Positions 44,485 to 54,217 of a stretch of DNA of 64,000 bases are shown here, one piece after another. The translations under genes were made by a program, and so were the position numbers. The stretch spans positions 1-64,000 of the forward strand of contig NZ_FWFJ01000003.1 of the NCBI RefSeq assembly GCF_900172365.1, read 5' to 3'. Below the pieces are notes generated by a model, which saw only the letters and a program-made list of their open reading frames with translations, had not been told where the DNA came from and did no database searches. Every line of letters begins with the position of its first letter. Positions within the stretch are counted from its first letter, which is position 1. This DNA is from Roseovarius gaetbuli (GTDB taxonomy: Bacteria; Pseudomonadota; Alphaproteobacteria; Rhodobacterales; Rhodobacteraceae).

Positions 44485-45530
44485 AGCAGGACGCCTGTGT
44501 AGCTCACCGTTCCATCACCCCGCGTGACATGGCCGATCTCGGACACGGTTTCTCCTGCAGCTTCAAGCGCCGCCTTAACCTCGGACGCGCGCGCCGGGTC
44601 GGCGACCACAATCATGCCAAGGCCAGAGTTGAAGGTCTTGAGTAATTCGCCCTCGGCCATGCCGCCGGTTTCGGCGAGCCAGCGGAACACGGGCGGCAAA
44701 TCCCACGATCCAAGATCAACCGTCGCCGCAAGCCCTTCGGGCAGAACGCGCGGCAGGTTCTCGGTCACGCCACCGCCGGTGATATGAGCCATGCCCTTGA
44801 CCCCGCCCTGCTTCATCGCGCCCAGAACCGAGCGCACATAAAGCCGTGTCGGCGTCAGCAGGGCCGCGCCAAGGCTGCCCGTCGCCCAGGGGCAGTCATC
44901 GCCCCAGCCAAGGCCAGACATCTCGACGATGCGGCGCACAAGGCTATAACCGTTGGAATGCACGCCATCGCTGGCCAGCCCCAACAAAACATCACCCTCG
45001 GCAATATCGCGCGGCAGGTCCTGGCCACGCTCCATCGCGCCGACGGCAAAACCGGCAAGATCGAAATCGCCCTTGGGGTACATTCCCGGCATTTCCGCGG
45101 TCTCGCCGCCGATCAAGGCACAGCCCGAGCCTTCGCAGCCCCGCGCGATCCCTTCGATGATGCGCGCGGCCTGATCAAGCTCAAGCTTGCCGGTGGCAAA
45201 GTAGTCGAGAAAGAACAGCGGCTCTGCCCCCTGACAGATCAGGTCATTGACGCACATCGCCACAAGATCGACGCCGACGCCATCCACATGCCCGGTATCA
45301 ATCGCAATCCGAAGCTTGGTGCCGACCCCATCGGTGGCAGCCACGAGGATCGGGTCATCGTACCCGGCCGCCTTGAGGTCAAACAGCCCGCCGAACCCGC
45401 CAAGGCCCGACATCACGCCCGGGCGCACCGTGCGTTTGGCGGCGGGTTTGATCCGCTCGACAAGCGCGTTGCCCGCATCAATATCAACACCGGCATCGGC
45501 GTAGGTTATACCCGTCTTCTTATCGGTCAT
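44481..45530 (-). CDS. purM: AIR synthetase
   Basis: Phosphoribosylformylglycinamidine cyclo-ligase, 349 residues, which closes the imidazole ring at step five. [49 protein letters not shown] and [15 protein letters not shown] are hallmark sequences. It overlaps purN at its end. A second purine cluster (purC-S-Q) lies 10 kb away, so purine synthesis is dispersed. Confidence 0.97.
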   Translation of the reverse strand: MTDKKTGITYADAGVDIDAGNALVERIKPAAKRTVRPGVMSGLGGFGGLFDLKAAGYDDPILVAATDGVGTKLRIAIDTGHVDGVGVDLVAMCVNDLICQGAEPLFFLDYFATGKLELDQAARIIEGIARGCEGSGCALIGGETAEMPGMYPKGDFDLAGFAVGAMERGQDLPRDIAEGDVLLGLASDGVHSNGYSLVRRIVEMSGLGWGDDCPWATGSLGAALLTPTRLYVRSVLGAMKQGGVKGMAHITGGGVTENLPRVLPEGLAATVDLGSWDLPPVFRWLAETGGMAEGELLKTFNSGLGMIVVADPARASEVKAALEAAGETVSEIGHVTRGDGTVSYTGVLL

Positions 45531-45637
45531 GACTGTGCTCCGTCTTTCGCTTTGCCCCGGTTAGACCATCGGCCACGGCTTCGCAATGTGAAAGCCTTGA
45601 CGCCCCGCGCGCCAGCTTTTACCACGGCACTCAGGTC

Positions 45638-45714
45638 GGGCCTGTAGCTCAATTGGTTAGAGCAGAGCGCTCATAACGCTTTGGTTGGGGGTTCGAGTCC
45701 CTCCGGGCCTACCA
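45638..45714 (+). tRNA. tRNA with CAT anticodon (Ile2 or Met)
   Basis: A 77-base tRNA including encoded CCA. The anticodon CAT is in the loop CTCATAA, with D-loop TTGGTTAGAGC and T-loop GGTTCGAGTCC. Acceptor pairing is GGGCCTG with CGGGCCT. The anticodon arm (GAGCGCTCATAACGCTTT) resembles the lysidine-modified tRNA-Ile(CAU) more than an initiator Met, but an elongator Met cannot be ruled out. Confidence 0.9.
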
Positions 45715-45786
45715 TTTACCTTAACTTTGCGCCGCAAATCGCTGTTTTCAAATATTCTTTGAGACAAGCCGCCTTGTGCACCCAAG

Positions 45787-45810
45787 AAAAAGGGGGGCAC
45801 GAGGCCCCCC
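45787..45810 (-). terminator. Intrinsic terminator of nrdJ
   Basis: On the minus strand the stem GGGGGGC / GCCCCCC with a five-base loop is followed by TTTTTCTT. It lies 114 bases past the nrdJ stop; nothing else is coded in that gap. Confidence 0.85.
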
Positions 45811-45923
45811 AGTGTCACGGATCGGGTGGATTTATTTACCGCCCGATTGTTTTTCGCCTGTATCCCGATCCGCGTTCAGGGCGAGCGCACCCGCCCCAGA
45901 ACTTGTTGCTTTTGCCCGAAGGC

Positions 45924-48900
45924 TTAGCTGCAGCCGCTTGTCGAGCCGCAGGTGTTGCACTTCATGCAGGTGCCGTTGCGCACCAGCGTGTAGTTGCCGC
46001 ATTCGCCACAGGCCTCGCCCTCATAGCCCTGAAGACGGGCCTTGGTGCGCGCATCCATGCCCACGGTGCCCGAGGCCATCGCCGTGGTGGTGGTCGCCAC
46101 CGTCGCGGTCATCGTTCCCGTCGACGTGGCGGGCACGAGGGTTTCCAGTGCGCTGACCGGATCCATCCCACCATTCGCGGCGCGGGCCATGTATTGACCA
46201 CCGTTCAGAACGATAAGTTCCTGCGGCAGGCGCTTGCGCAGATAGCCGGTCGAGCTGATCTGCTTGAGCACTTCAAGCGAGCGGGTGGCGGCGTCGCTGC
46301 TCATTTCCGAAACGTTCGAGACGCCCTCTTCTTCGCCACGCCCAAGATCGTCAAAGCTTGCGCCTTCGGGTTTGACATGCGCCAGATCGGTGCGATCGAG
46401 ATAGCTTACCGCCAGTTCGCGGAAGATATAGTCGAGGATCGAGGTGGCGTTCTTGATGCTGTCGTTGCCCTGCACCATGCCGGCCGGTTCGAACTTGGTA
46501 AAGGTGAAGGCATCGACGAATTCCTCAAGCGGCACGCCGTACTGAAGACCAACCGACACGGCGATGGCGAAGTTGTTCATCATCGCGCGAAAGCCCGCAC
46601 CCTCTTTGTGCATGTCGATGAAGATTTCACCAAGGTTGCCGTCTTCATATTCGCCGGTGCGCAGATAGACCTTGTGACCGCCGACAATCGCCTTTTGCGT
46701 ATAGCCCTTGCGACGCGCAGGCAGCTTTTCGCGGTGCGATTTCTGGATTTCCTTGACGATGATCTTTTCGACAATCTTTTCGGCGAGAACGCTGGCTTTT
46801 TCCTGCGCTGATCCGCTTTCAAGGATTTCAGCGGCCTCCTCGTCATCCTCGACAAGGCTTGCGGCCAGAGGCTGGCTCAGTTTTGAGCCATCGCGATAGA
46901 GCGCGTTGGCCTTGACACCAAGCGACCAGCTCAGCTCATAGGCTTTCTGACAATCCTCGATGGTGGCGTCATTGGCCATGTTGATGGTCTTGGAAATCGC
47001 GCCAGAGATAAACGACTGGGCGGCGGCCATCATGGTGATATGGCTGTTAACCGACAGATAACGCTTGCCTTTCTTACCGCAGGCATTGGCGCAATCGAAC
47101 ACGTGGTAATGCGCCGGGTCAAGATGCGGTGCGCCCTCAAGCGTCATCGAGCCACAGACGTGATCATTGGCGGCATCGATATCCTTTTTCGAATAGCCAA
47201 GGTGCGCCAGAAGATCAAAAGTCGGGCTGTTGAGCTGTTCGACCGGGATGCCCAGAACATTGGTGCAGAACTCAAGCCCAAGCGTCCATTGGTTGAACAC
47301 AAAGCGGATATCAAAGGCCGAGCCAAGAGCCGCATCAACCTTGGCCAGCTCGTTCACGCCAAAGCCGTGCCCCACAAGCGAGGTGTGATTGATCCCCGGC
47401 GCGTTGCCGATGGTGCCGTGACCGACGGCATAGCTAACGATCTCTTCGATATGCGCCGAGCCATAGCCAAGCTTTTCAAGCGCGGCGGGCACCGATTGGT
47501 TGATGATCTTGAAATAACCGCCACCGGCGAGCTTTTTGAACTTCACCAGAGCAAAGTCGGGCTCGATCCCGGTGGTGTCGCAATCCATCACAAGGCCGAT
47601 GGTGCCGGTCGGCGCGATGACCGAGGTCTGCGCATTGCGATAGCCGTGCTTTTCACCAAGCTTGAGCGCCTCATCCCAGCTTGCCATCGCCAGATCGACA
47701 AGGCGGTTGTCGGGGCAATTGCCCAGGTCGAGCGGCACGGGTTTCACGGCAAGGCCTTCATAGCCCTCGGTCGCGCCATAGGCGGCGTTGCGGTGGTTGC
47801 GGATCACGCGCAGCATGTGCGCCTCATTGCGCTTGTAGCCCGGAAACGCACCCAGTTCGCCGGCCATTTCGGCGCTTGTGGCATAGGCCACGCCGGTCAT
47901 GACGGCGGTCAGGGCACCGCAGAGCGCGCGGCCCTCGTCGCTGTCGTAACCAAGGCCCATGTTCATCAGCAGGCCACCGATATTGGCATAGCCAAGACCA
48001 AGCGTGCGGAAGTCATAAGAGCGCTGCGCGATTTCCTTGGAGGGGAATTGCGCCATGGTCACCGAGATTTCCAGCGTCACGGTCCAGAGACGCGAGGCGT
48101 GGACATAGGCGTCGGCGTCAAACTTGGCATCCTTGAAGAACTTCAAGAGGTTCATCGAGGCCAGGTTACAGGCGGTATCGTCCAGGAACATATATTCCGA
48201 ACAGGGGTTCGAGCCGCGAATCTCGCCGTCTTCCGGGCAGGTGTGCCAGGCGTTGACCGTGTCGTGATACTGAATGCCCGGATCGGCGCAGGCCCATGCG
48301 GCGTGGCCCACATCTTCCCAAAGATCGCGCGCCTTGATGGTCTTGGCGACGCTGCCGTCGGTGCGGTTAAGAAGCGCCCAGTCGGCATCGTCCTTGACCG
48401 CCTTGAGGAAGGCATCGGTCACCCGGATCGAGTTGTTCGAGTTCTGGCCCGACACGCTTGCATAGGCCTCGCTGTCCCAATCGGTGTCATAGGTCGGGAA
48501 TTCGATGCTCTCATAGCCCTGCTTGGCATAATCCAGCACGCGCTTGACGTAAGTCTCGGGGATCGCAACCTTTTTGGCGCCACGGATCGCGGTCTTGAGC
48601 TGGTCGTTCTTCTTGGGATCGACCGAATCTTCACTGCTGCCATCCCAGGCGCGGATCGCGGCGAAGATTTCGTTGAGCTTTTCTTCGTGCATCTTGGAGC
48701 CGGCAACGATGCTGGCGACCTTTTGCTCTTCCTTGACCTTCCAGTTGATGAATTCCTGGATATCGGGGTGGTCGGCATCGCAGATCACCATTTTCGCCGC
48801 GCGACGCGTGGTGCCGCCCGATTTGATCGCGCCGGCCGCGCGGTCACCGATTTTCAAAAAGCCCATCAGGCCAGAGGATTTGCCACCACCCGACAGCTTC

Positions 48901-49607
48901 TCACCCGCAGCACGCAGGCTTGAAAAGTTGGTACCGGTGCCAGAGCCGTATTTGAACAGACGCGCTTCGCGCACCCAGAGATCCATGATGCCGCCATCGC
49001 CGACAAGATCGTCGGCCACGGATTGGATGAAACAGGCGTGCGGCTGCGGGTGCTCATAGGCACTTTTGGACTTGGTCAGCTTGCCGGTTTCGAAATCGAC
49101 ATAAAAGTGGCCCTGGCCGGGGCCGTCGATGCCATAGGCCCAATGCAGGCCGGTGTTGAACCACTGCGGGCTGTTCGGGGCGGCCATCTGATTGGCCAGC
49201 ATGAACCGCATCTCGTCGTAATAGGCGCTCGCGTCGGCCTCGGTGGTGAAATAGCCACCCTTCCAGCCCCAATAGGCCCAGGCCCCGGCAAGACGGTCGA
49301 ACACCTGCTTGGCGCTGGTCTCGCCGCCGGTTTCAACGCCGTCCTCTGCGGGCACCGAGCGCCACAGGAATTCGGGAACACCCTTTTCCTTAACCTTCTT
49401 GAGACGCGCGGGCACGCCCGCCTTGCGGAAATATTTCTGAGCGATGACGTCGCTGGCCACCTGGCTCCAGCCGTCGGGCACTTCGACATTGTCGAGGCGG
49501 AACACCGTGGTGCCATCGGGATTGCGGATCTCTGAGCTGGTGGTCACAAAGTTCAACGCCGCATATGCGTCGGTCCCGGAGGTGGTGAATTTTCTTTCGA
49601 TCTTCAT
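45924..49607 (-). CDS. nrdJ: Class II (B12-dependent) ribonucleotide reductase
   Basis: Vitamin B12-dependent ribonucleoside-diphosphate reductase that makes deoxynucleotides without oxygen, 1227 residues. The substrate-site Cys is in HACFIQSV, the catalytic Cys-Glu pair in [20 protein letters not shown], and a C-terminal cysteine-rich tail ([24 protein letters not shown]) carries the zinc site and the re-reducing cysteines. I chose ATG 49607 because GGGGCAG lies just upstream; the frame is open to 49682. It stands alone, with NrdR-like boxes upstream and a terminator after it. Confidence 0.95.
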   Translation of the reverse strand: MKIERKFTTSGTDAYAALNFVTTSSEIRNPDGTTVFRLDNVEVPDGWSQVASDVIAQKYFRKAGVPARLKKVKEKGVPEFLWRSVPAEDGVETGGETSAKQVFDRLAGAWAYWGWKGGYFTTEADASAYYDEMRFMLANQMAAPNSPQWFNTGLHWAYGIDGPGQGHFYVDFETGKLTKSKSAYEHPQPHACFIQSVADDLVGDGGIMDLWVREARLFKYGSGTGTNFSSLRAAGEKLSGGGKSSGLMGFLKIGDRAAGAIKSGGTTRRAAKMVICDADHPDIQEFINWKVKEEQKVASIVAGSKMHEEKLNEIFAAIRAWDGSSEDSVDPKKNDQLKTAIRGAKKVAIPETYVKRVLDYAKQGYESIEFPTYDTDWDSEAYASVSGQNSNNSIRVTDAFLKAVKDDADWALLNRTDGSVAKTIKARDLWEDVGHAAWACADPGIQYHDTVNAWHTCPEDGEIRGSNPCSEYMFLDDTACNLASMNLLKFFKDAKFDADAYVHASRLWTVTLEISVTMAQFPSKEIAQRSYDFRTLGLGYANIGGLLMNMGLGYDSDEGRALCGALTAVMTGVAYATSAEMAGELGAFPGYKRNEAHMLRVIRNHRNAAYGATEGYEGLAVKPVPLDLGNCPDNRLVDLAMASWDEALKLGEKHGYRNAQTSVIAPTGTIGLVMDCDTTGIEPDFALVKFKKLAGGGYFKIINQSVPAALEKLGYGSAHIEEIVSYAVGHGTIGNAPGINHTSLVGHGFGVNELAKVDAALGSAFDIRFVFNQWTLGLEFCTNVLGIPVEQLNSPTFDLLAHLGYSKKDIDAANDHVCGSMTLEGAPHLDPAHYHVFDCANACGKKGKRYLSVNSHITMMAAAQSFISGAISKTINMANDATIEDCQKAYELSWSLGVKANALYRDGSKLSQPLAASLVEDDEEAAEILESGSAQEKASVLAEKIVEKIIVKEIQKSHREKLPARRKGYTQKAIVGGHKVYLRTGEYEDGNLGEIFIDMHKEGAGFRAMMNNFAIAVSVGLQYGVPLEEFVDAFTFTKFEPAGMVQGNDSIKNATSILDYIFRELAVSYLDRTDLAHVKPEGASFDDLGRGEEEGVSNVSEMSSDAATRSLEVLKQISSTGYLRKRLPQELIVLNGGQYMARAANGGMDPVSALETLVPATSTGTMTATVATTTTAMASGTVGMDARTKARLQGYEGEACGECGNYTLVRNGTCMKCNTCGSTSGCS

Positions 49608-49779
49608 ATCGACTGCCCCATGTTCAGCATTTTCAAGTTCGGCCAAAGCCAGTTTTTTCCGCCCGGTCGACGCCAAAGACACAAAGGTTTCCCTGTCGCC
49701 TGCGCCCTGCGCGCCGCGATGAAAGTGCCCGGTGTCTGTCGCCGGTTATGTGTTGGATGTTACTCCCCGCCCGGATCAA

Positions 49780-49826
49780 CCACTATATCTTGTGGCCTTG
49801 TAACCCGTTGCCACAAACTGACGTAT
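49780..49826 (-). promoter_or_regulatory. Tandem NrdR-box-like sites upstream of nrdJ
   Basis: CCACTATATCTTGTGG at 49780-49795 matches the NrdR consensus ACACWATATATWGTGT at about 13 of 16 positions. A weaker copy, CCACAAACTGACGTAT, lies at 49811-49826, exactly 31 bases (three helical turns) away, the spacing known for paired NrdR boxes. They lie about 170-220 bases upstream of the nrdJ start. Confidence 0.7.
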
Positions 49827-50164
49827 CGACCCATAGTTGGTCAACGGATAATTTTGCCATTTTTACACAAAAAACATTTGACTGTGCGCCAGACCACATC
49901 GCCCGATCACGCTCGTGTGATTCATACATGACTTGTCCACAGGCCACACCGACCGGTGACGCGCAAATAAGCCTTTTTCTTCGGCTGACTTAGCGGGCAA
50001 AGTTGAAAAACGACTGGACGGCTGCGCGAGAGTCGCCGAGGCCCCGCGACCGGGCCGTCGCTGCACTGCCGCAAAAATGGGCAGGCCCCGAGCGCGCCCG
50101 ACATCGGCCCGCTGGAAAGTGACCTGCGCGCAACAGATCAGGCGTTTGCCAATCGCGAAAAAGC

Positions 50165-50192
50165 AAAAACCGCCCACCACGACGGTGGACGG
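50165..50192 (-). terminator. Intrinsic terminator of tRNA-Pro
   Basis: On the minus strand the stem CCGTCCACC / GGTGGGCGG (nine pairs, one G-T) with a GTCGT loop is followed by TTTTTGCTTTTTC. It is about 27 bases past the tRNA 3' end. Confidence 0.88.
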
Positions 50193-50218
50193 TCCAAGCC
50201 GTCATAGGTGGGATTTTG

Positions 50219-50295
50219 TGGTCGGGGCGGAGAGATTCGAACTCACGACCCCCTGTTCCCAAAACAGGTGCGCTACCAGGCTGCGCTACGCCCCG
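50219..50295 (-). tRNA. tRNA-Pro(TGG)
   Basis: A 77-base tRNA with encoded CCA. CGGGGCG pairs with CGCCCCG, the D-arm is GCGCAGCCTGGTAGCGC, the anticodon TGG lies in TGTTTTGGGAACA, and the T-loop is GTTCGAATC. The unpaired first pair region and discriminator A are typical for tRNA-Pro. Confidence 0.97.
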
Positions 50296-50358
50296 ACTTG
50301 AGGGGGTATCTAAAGGCGATTCCAGCGATTGAAAAGCCCTAACTCGCCGCCCCGGAAT

Positions 50359-50853
50359 TTATCCGTCGCAGGGCCAGGCCGCCGTATCCTGATCAAAGCT
50401 CGGGTGGCGCATCTGCCAGCCTTCGCTAATGCCGATCTTGCGGGCAAGACCACCGTTGATTTCAAGAACCGCACGAATGCCGTTCCCACCCATGATCGGG
50501 GTTTCATCAAGCGGCTTGGCGTTGTCATGCACCTTTTTTACGGTGCCGGTTTCGTCCAGAAAGATCATGTCGAGGGGAATCAAAGTGTTCTTCATCCAGA
50601 ACCCGACCCGCTGTGGCTGTGGGTAGACAAACAGCATCCCCGCACTTTTCGACAGCGTTTCGCGGTTCATAAGGCCCTGCGCCCGCTCGGCCTTGTCGTC
50701 GGCAACCTCGACACGAAACCGCGCCATGCCGGCATCGCTGCGGAAAAGAACCGCATCTTCACGACACTCCTCAGCAGAGGCCATCGCCCCCGCAAAGGCC
50801 AAAACACACGCCGTTACGAGTCCGACGACCTTATTGCCATTTCCCATCCACAC
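50359..50853 (-). CDS. DUF192 family secreted protein
   Basis: A 164-residue protein with a signal peptide (about 1-27, GLVTACVLAFAGAMASAEE). The DUF192 core follows: RAQGLMNRETLSKSAGMLFVYP and VGFWMKNTLIPLDMIFLDETG, ending with VLEINGGLARKIGI. The family is widespread in the periplasm or outside the cell, and its function is not established. It overlaps the end of the cold-shock gene by 40 bases on the same strand, so the two are translationally coupled. Confidence 0.92.
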   Translation of the reverse strand: MWMGNGNKVVGLVTACVLAFAGAMASAEECREDAVLFRSDAGMARFRVEVADDKAERAQGLMNRETLSKSAGMLFVYPQPQRVGFWMKNTLIPLDMIFLDETGTVKKVHDNAKPLDETPIMGGNGIRAVLEINGGLARKIGISEGWQMRHPSFDQDTAAWPCDG

Positions 50854-51350
50854 ACCTCAGTTGCCATTCGGCCCCTTTTACCCTCAATCACGCGGATCGC
50901 CAATGCCTCACCGGGCTGTAAATCGGCCAAACCGGAACGATGGAGCACTTCTATGTGAACAAACACGTCCTCATCACGCCCGAAGGTGTTGGCAAAGCCA
51001 AATCCCTTGCCCTTGTCGAACCATTTGACACGCGCCGCCTCTAGCGGTGCGGCGCGGATGATTTCCGGATCGATGTCATCGAGATCCGCAAGCGCGCCCA
51101 TTTCCGAGGCTTCTGGCGGCTCGATTGAATGAACCGTAACCGCCTGACGGCCACGATCTGTGCTTTGCACGTCAAGTTCAACGATGGCACGATCGGCCAC
51201 CGAGCTTTGGCCAAAGTTCCTCAGAACATTGGCATGTAGCAAAATATCAGGGCCACCCTCATCGGAAACCACAAACCCAAACCCTTTTACCGGGTCAAAC
51301 CACTTAACACGCCCTTTTAGTCTGCGAATATCTTCATTTTCTGTGGTCAC
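50814..51350 (-). CDS. Protein with two cold-shock domains
   Basis: A 178-residue protein with two complete cold-shock domains, at about 10-75 and 105-170. Both have the RNP1-type motif: GRVKWFDPVKGFGFVVSDEG and ARVKWFDKGKGFGFANTFG, with RNP2-type LLHANVL and VFVHIEVL. It binds single-stranded nucleic acid, probably RNA. Double-domain cold-shock proteins are common in alphaproteobacteria. The start follows a purine-poor site, and an 8-bp palindrome lies about 105 bases upstream. It overlaps the DUF192 gene. Confidence 0.93.
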   Translation of the reverse strand: MTTENEDIRRLKGRVKWFDPVKGFGFVVSDEGGPDILLHANVLRNFGQSSVADRAIVELDVQSTDRGRQAVTVHSIEPPEASEMGALADLDDIDPEIIRAAPLEAARVKWFDKGKGFGFANTFGRDEDVFVHIEVLHRSGLADLQPGEALAIRVIEGKRGRMATEVCGWEMAIRSSDS

Positions 51351-51453
51351 GTTGTCCTACCTAACAGTCTTCATCCCCAAGACTGCGTTAACACTTGCGT
51401 TATAACAGGCGCCTCTTGCAAGCCTAAAATAACCTTACTTTTCAGCGTATTGC

Positions 51454-51472
51454 ATTTCACGTGACGTGAAAT
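51454..51472. promoter_or_regulatory. Palindrome between csp and pdxH
   Basis: ATTTCACG-TGA-CGTGAAAT is a perfect 8-bp inverted repeat. It abuts the pdxH stop codon and lies upstream of the cold-shock gene. It could be an operator for that gene or a weak terminator for pdxH; no T-run follows. Confidence 0.45.
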
Positions 51473-52084
51473 TTACGGATTCAATCGTTCAACTTTCCAG
51501 GTTCCACCCGGGGTTGCAGTACGCCAAACAAAACGATCATGAAGGCGAAATGCCCCGTCTGCCCAGAATTCAATCTCAACCGGCGCGATTCTGAAACCTC
51601 CCCAAAAGGGTGGGCGCGACGGGTTCGGGCCCTTTTGGGCGGTGATCTTGGCGACCTTGGCCATCAGGGTTGCACGCGAGTCGAGCGGCTTTGATTGATC
51701 CGAGGCCCAGGCCCCGAGGCGACTCTTGAGGGATCGCGATGCGTAATAGGCGTCGGCCTTGTCGCCCTCTTCGCGCACCACCGGCCCGCGAATGCGAATC
51801 TGGCGGCGCAGCGATTTCCAATGCAGGACCATCGCGGCCTGGCCGTTCTCGGCCAGTTCCCTGCCCTTGGCGCTTGTGTAGTTGGTGTAAAAGATGAACC
51901 CGTCATCGGAGATTTCCTTGAGCAAGACCATGCGCACATTCGGCAGACCGCTTGCGTCGACCGTCGCCAGGGCAACGGCATTGGGATCATTCAGTTCAGA
52001 GGATTCGGCCTCAGCCAGCCAGGTCCGGGCGATCTCGAAGGGGTTGTCGCCTGCGAAAATTCCGTCTCGTTGCATGGTGTTCAT
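51473..52084 (-). CDS. pdxH: Pyridoxamine 5'-phosphate oxidase
   Basis: An FMN enzyme that makes pyridoxal phosphate. Family marks are [52 protein letters not shown] and [15 protein letters not shown], with RLHDRFVWR near the C terminus. The 203-residue length is standard. It is divergent from fabI, with 159 bases of shared promoter region. Confidence 0.96.
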   Translation of the reverse strand: MNTMQRDGIFAGDNPFEIARTWLAEAESSELNDPNAVALATVDASGLPNVRMVLLKEISDDGFIFYTNYTSAKGRELAENGQAAMVLHWKSLRRQIRIRGPVVREEGDKADAYYASRSLKSRLGAWASDQSKPLDSRATLMAKVAKITAQKGPNPSRPPFWGGFRIAPVEIEFWADGAFRLHDRFVWRTATPGGTWKVERLNP

Positions 52085-52243
52085 CTTCTCTATCTATAGA
52101 ATACATTCGCCGTCGGCCCGGCACATCGTGCTGAAAATACCCATAGTTGCGGGTCTCTGCCCAAGTGGGGGGTCGCGGGCCTTGATGCAATCCCGGCTAT
52201 CGCCTAAAGGACAGAGAACGCAGAATTGGGCCGGGGGCTGGGA
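52085..52243. other. Divergent promoter region of pdxH and fabI
   Basis: A 159-base gap holding both promoters. The only site I can support is the GGGGGCTGGGA ribosome site just before fabI. Confidence 0.4.
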
Positions 52244-53050
52244 ATGTCAAATAATCTGATGGCGGGGAAACGCGGGCTTATCATGGGTCTTGCCAATGAC
52301 AAGTCGATTGCCTGGGGCATCGCCAAAGCCTGCGCCGACGCGGGCGCTGAACTTGCCTTTTCATATCAAGGGGATGCGCTCAAGAAGCGGGTTGCCCCGC
52401 TGGCGGCGCAACTTGGCTCGGATGTTGTCCTGCCCTGTGATGTAAGCGACATGGCATCGGTCGACGCGCTGTTTTCCGAGTTGGAAAAACGCTGGGGCAC
52501 GCTTGATTTCGTGGTGCATGCCATCGGATTTTCCGACAAGAACGAATTGCGCGGGCGCTATGTCGACACCAGCCGCGACAATTTCATGATGACGATGGAT
52601 ATTTCCGTCTATTCCTTTACCGCCGTGATGCAGCGCGCCGAAAAGATGATGAACGCCGGCGGCAGCGCCCTGACGCTGACCTATTATGGCGCCGAGCAGG
52701 TGATGCCGCATTACAACGTCATGGGTGTGGCCAAGGCCGCGCTTGAGGCGAGCGTGAAATACCTGGCCGAGGATCTTGGCAAGGACGGCATCCGCGTCAA
52801 CGCCATCAGTGCCGGTCCGATCAAGACGCTGGCCGCCAGCGGCATCGGCGATTTCCGCTATATCCTGAAATGGAACGAGCTCAACTCGCCGCTGCGCCGC
52901 AATGTGACGATTGATGATGTGGGCCGCTCGGCGCTTTATCTGCTGTCCGATCTCGGCAGCGGCGTGACCGGCGAGAACCTGCATGTGGATGCGGGCTATC
53001 ATATCGTCGGCATGAAGGCGGTCGACGCGCCCGATATCGACGCAACCTGA
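52244..53050 (+). CDS. fabI: Enoyl-ACP reductase
   Basis: An NADH-dependent short-chain dehydrogenase that completes each round of fatty-acid elongation. GLIMGLANDKSIAWGIAKA is the nucleotide loop, and the catalytic Tyr-Lys pattern is in LTYYGAEQVMPHYNVMGVAKAALE (Y-x6-K). The end MKAVDAP is typical of FabI. I chose ATG 52244 (MSNNLMAGKRG), which follows GGGGGCTGGGA; a longer frame starts at TTG 52226. The 268-residue length is standard. Confidence 0.95.
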   Translation: MSNNLMAGKRGLIMGLANDKSIAWGIAKACADAGAELAFSYQGDALKKRVAPLAAQLGSDVVLPCDVSDMASVDALFSELEKRWGTLDFVVHAIGFSDKNELRGRYVDTSRDNFMMTMDISVYSFTAVMQRAEKMMNAGGSALTLTYYGAEQVMPHYNVMGVAKAALEASVKYLAEDLGKDGIRVNAISAGPIKTLAASGIGDFRYILKWNELNSPLRRNVTIDDVGRSALYLLSDLGSGVTGENLHVDAGYHIVGMKAVDAPDIDAT

Positions 53051-53068
53051 TCGCAGCGGGGCCTTGCG

Positions 53069-53671
53069 ATGTCCGCTCTCGACCTTCTGACCTTCAACGC
53101 GGTTTTAGTGGCGGCCCTGCTGAGCCCCGGCCCGGCGCTTTTGTTTGCCCTGCGCACCGCGCTTGCGGATGGGCGCGCCTCGGGGATCGCGGCAGGTCTT
53201 GGGCTTGGGGCGATCGCCGCCGTCTGGACATTGGCGGCTCTCTTGGGGCTTGAGGGGCTGTTCGCGGCCTTTCCCTGGGCCTATGGCCTGCTCAAGATCG
53301 GTGGCGCACTTTATCTGATCTATATCGCCTATGGCACATGGCGTGACGCGAAAGCCCCGCTTGATGCGGCGGCGCGCCCGCGCGGGCGCGCGTTTCTCGA
53401 CGGGGCGCTGATCAACCTTGGCAACCCCAAGTCGGTTATTTTCGCGGCCTCGGTGCTGGTCGTGATCTTCCCCAAGGGGCTGAGCGCGACCGAGATCGCC
53501 CTGATCGTTGCCAACCACGCTTTGGTCGAATGGCTGTTTTACGGGCTATTCGCCACCTTGCTAAGCGGGCAAGCGGCGCGCCGGGCGTACCTTGGCGCCA
53601 AGCCCGGCCTTGACCGGGCGGCGGCGCTTGTGATGGGCGCATTGGGATTGAAACTTTTACTGGACAGGTGA
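53069..53671 (+). CDS. LysE family translocator
   Basis: A 200-residue inner-membrane exporter of the LysE/RhtB type with about six helices. The start [29 protein letters not shown] with [10 protein letters not shown] is diagnostic, and [17 protein letters not shown] marks the middle. The substrate is probably an amino acid or related metabolite. It lies 18 bases after fabI and overlaps the gpt region (GTGA at its stop), so the run fabI-lysE-gpt may be co-transcribed. Confidence 0.92.
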   Translation: MSALDLLTFNAVLVAALLSPGPALLFALRTALADGRASGIAAGLGLGAIAAVWTLAALLGLEGLFAAFPWAYGLLKIGGALYLIYIAYGTWRDAKAPLDAAARPRGRAFLDGALINLGNPKSVIFAASVLVVIFPKGLSATEIALIVANHALVEWLFYGLFATLLSGQAARRAYLGAKPGLDRAAALVMGALGLKLLLDR

Positions 53672-53676
53672 CTGAG

Positions 53677-54174
53677 ATGAGCGATTGGCTTCCGCACGAA
53701 AAAGGCTTTCACGTCAGCTGGGATCAGCTGCACCGCGATGCGCGCGCGCTTGCGTGGCGCTTGCAGAATGACGCCCCCGAAGGCGGCTGGCGTGCGGTTG
53801 TGGCGATCACCCGCGGCGGCATGGCACCGGCGATGATCGTCGCGCGCGAGCTTGATATTCGCATTGTCGATACGATCAGCGTGAAATCCTATGACCACCA
53901 GACCCAAAGCGAACCGCGCGTGATCAAATCGCCGGACATGGAAATTGTCGGCGACGGGTCGGGGGTGCTGGTCATTGACGATTTGGTCGATACCGGACGT
54001 ACCCTCGAAGTGGTGCGCGCACAGATGCCAAAGGCGCATGTGGCCACTGTTTACGCCAAGCCGATGGGCCGCGCGCAGGTGCAGACCTTTGTCACCGAAG
54101 TCAGCCAGGACACCTGGATTTTCTTTCCCTGGGATATGGCCTTACAGTACGTCGAACCTTACCGTGGCAAGTAA
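53677..54174 (+). CDS. gpt: Xanthine phosphoribosyltransferase
   Basis: A purine salvage enzyme that attaches PRPP to xanthine or guanine, 165 residues. The PRPP loop is [17 protein letters not shown] and the N-terminal [17 protein letters not shown] fits Gpt. [18 protein letters not shown] supplies another motif. I chose ATG 53677 because AGGTGA lies just upstream; GTG 53668 is in frame and overlaps the lysE stop. It ends [15 protein letters not shown]. Confidence 0.92.
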   Translation: MSDWLPHEKGFHVSWDQLHRDARALAWRLQNDAPEGGWRAVVAITRGGMAPAMIVARELDIRIVDTISVKSYDHQTQSEPRVIKSPDMEIVGDGSGVLVIDDLVDTGRTLEVVRAQMPKAHVATVYAKPMGRAQVQTFVTEVSQDTWIFFPWDMALQYVEPYRGK

Positions 54175-54217
54175 CCGCGCGGATCTTCGCGCCCCCGCAA
54201 CCACCCGGAGATAGCCG

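Larger units (their letters stand above)
49608..50218. other. Gap between nrdJ and tRNA-Pro
   Basis: A 611-base stretch with no convincing gene. It holds the nrdJ promoter with tandem NrdR-like boxes at 49780-49826 and the tRNA-Pro terminator at 50165-50192. The middle (about 49860-50160) shows no clear structure; I searched for a cobalamin riboswitch box and saw none. Confidence 0.5.

Noticed and set aside
45681-46811. Plus-strand frame crossing tRNA and the nrdJ end
   Set aside because: It overlaps the tRNA and the antisense of nrdJ, with low-complexity translated sequence.
49608-50218. Possible cobalamin riboswitch before nrdJ
   Set aside because: No B12-box sequence or matching helices were recognised; the paired NrdR-like boxes are a better explanation of control.
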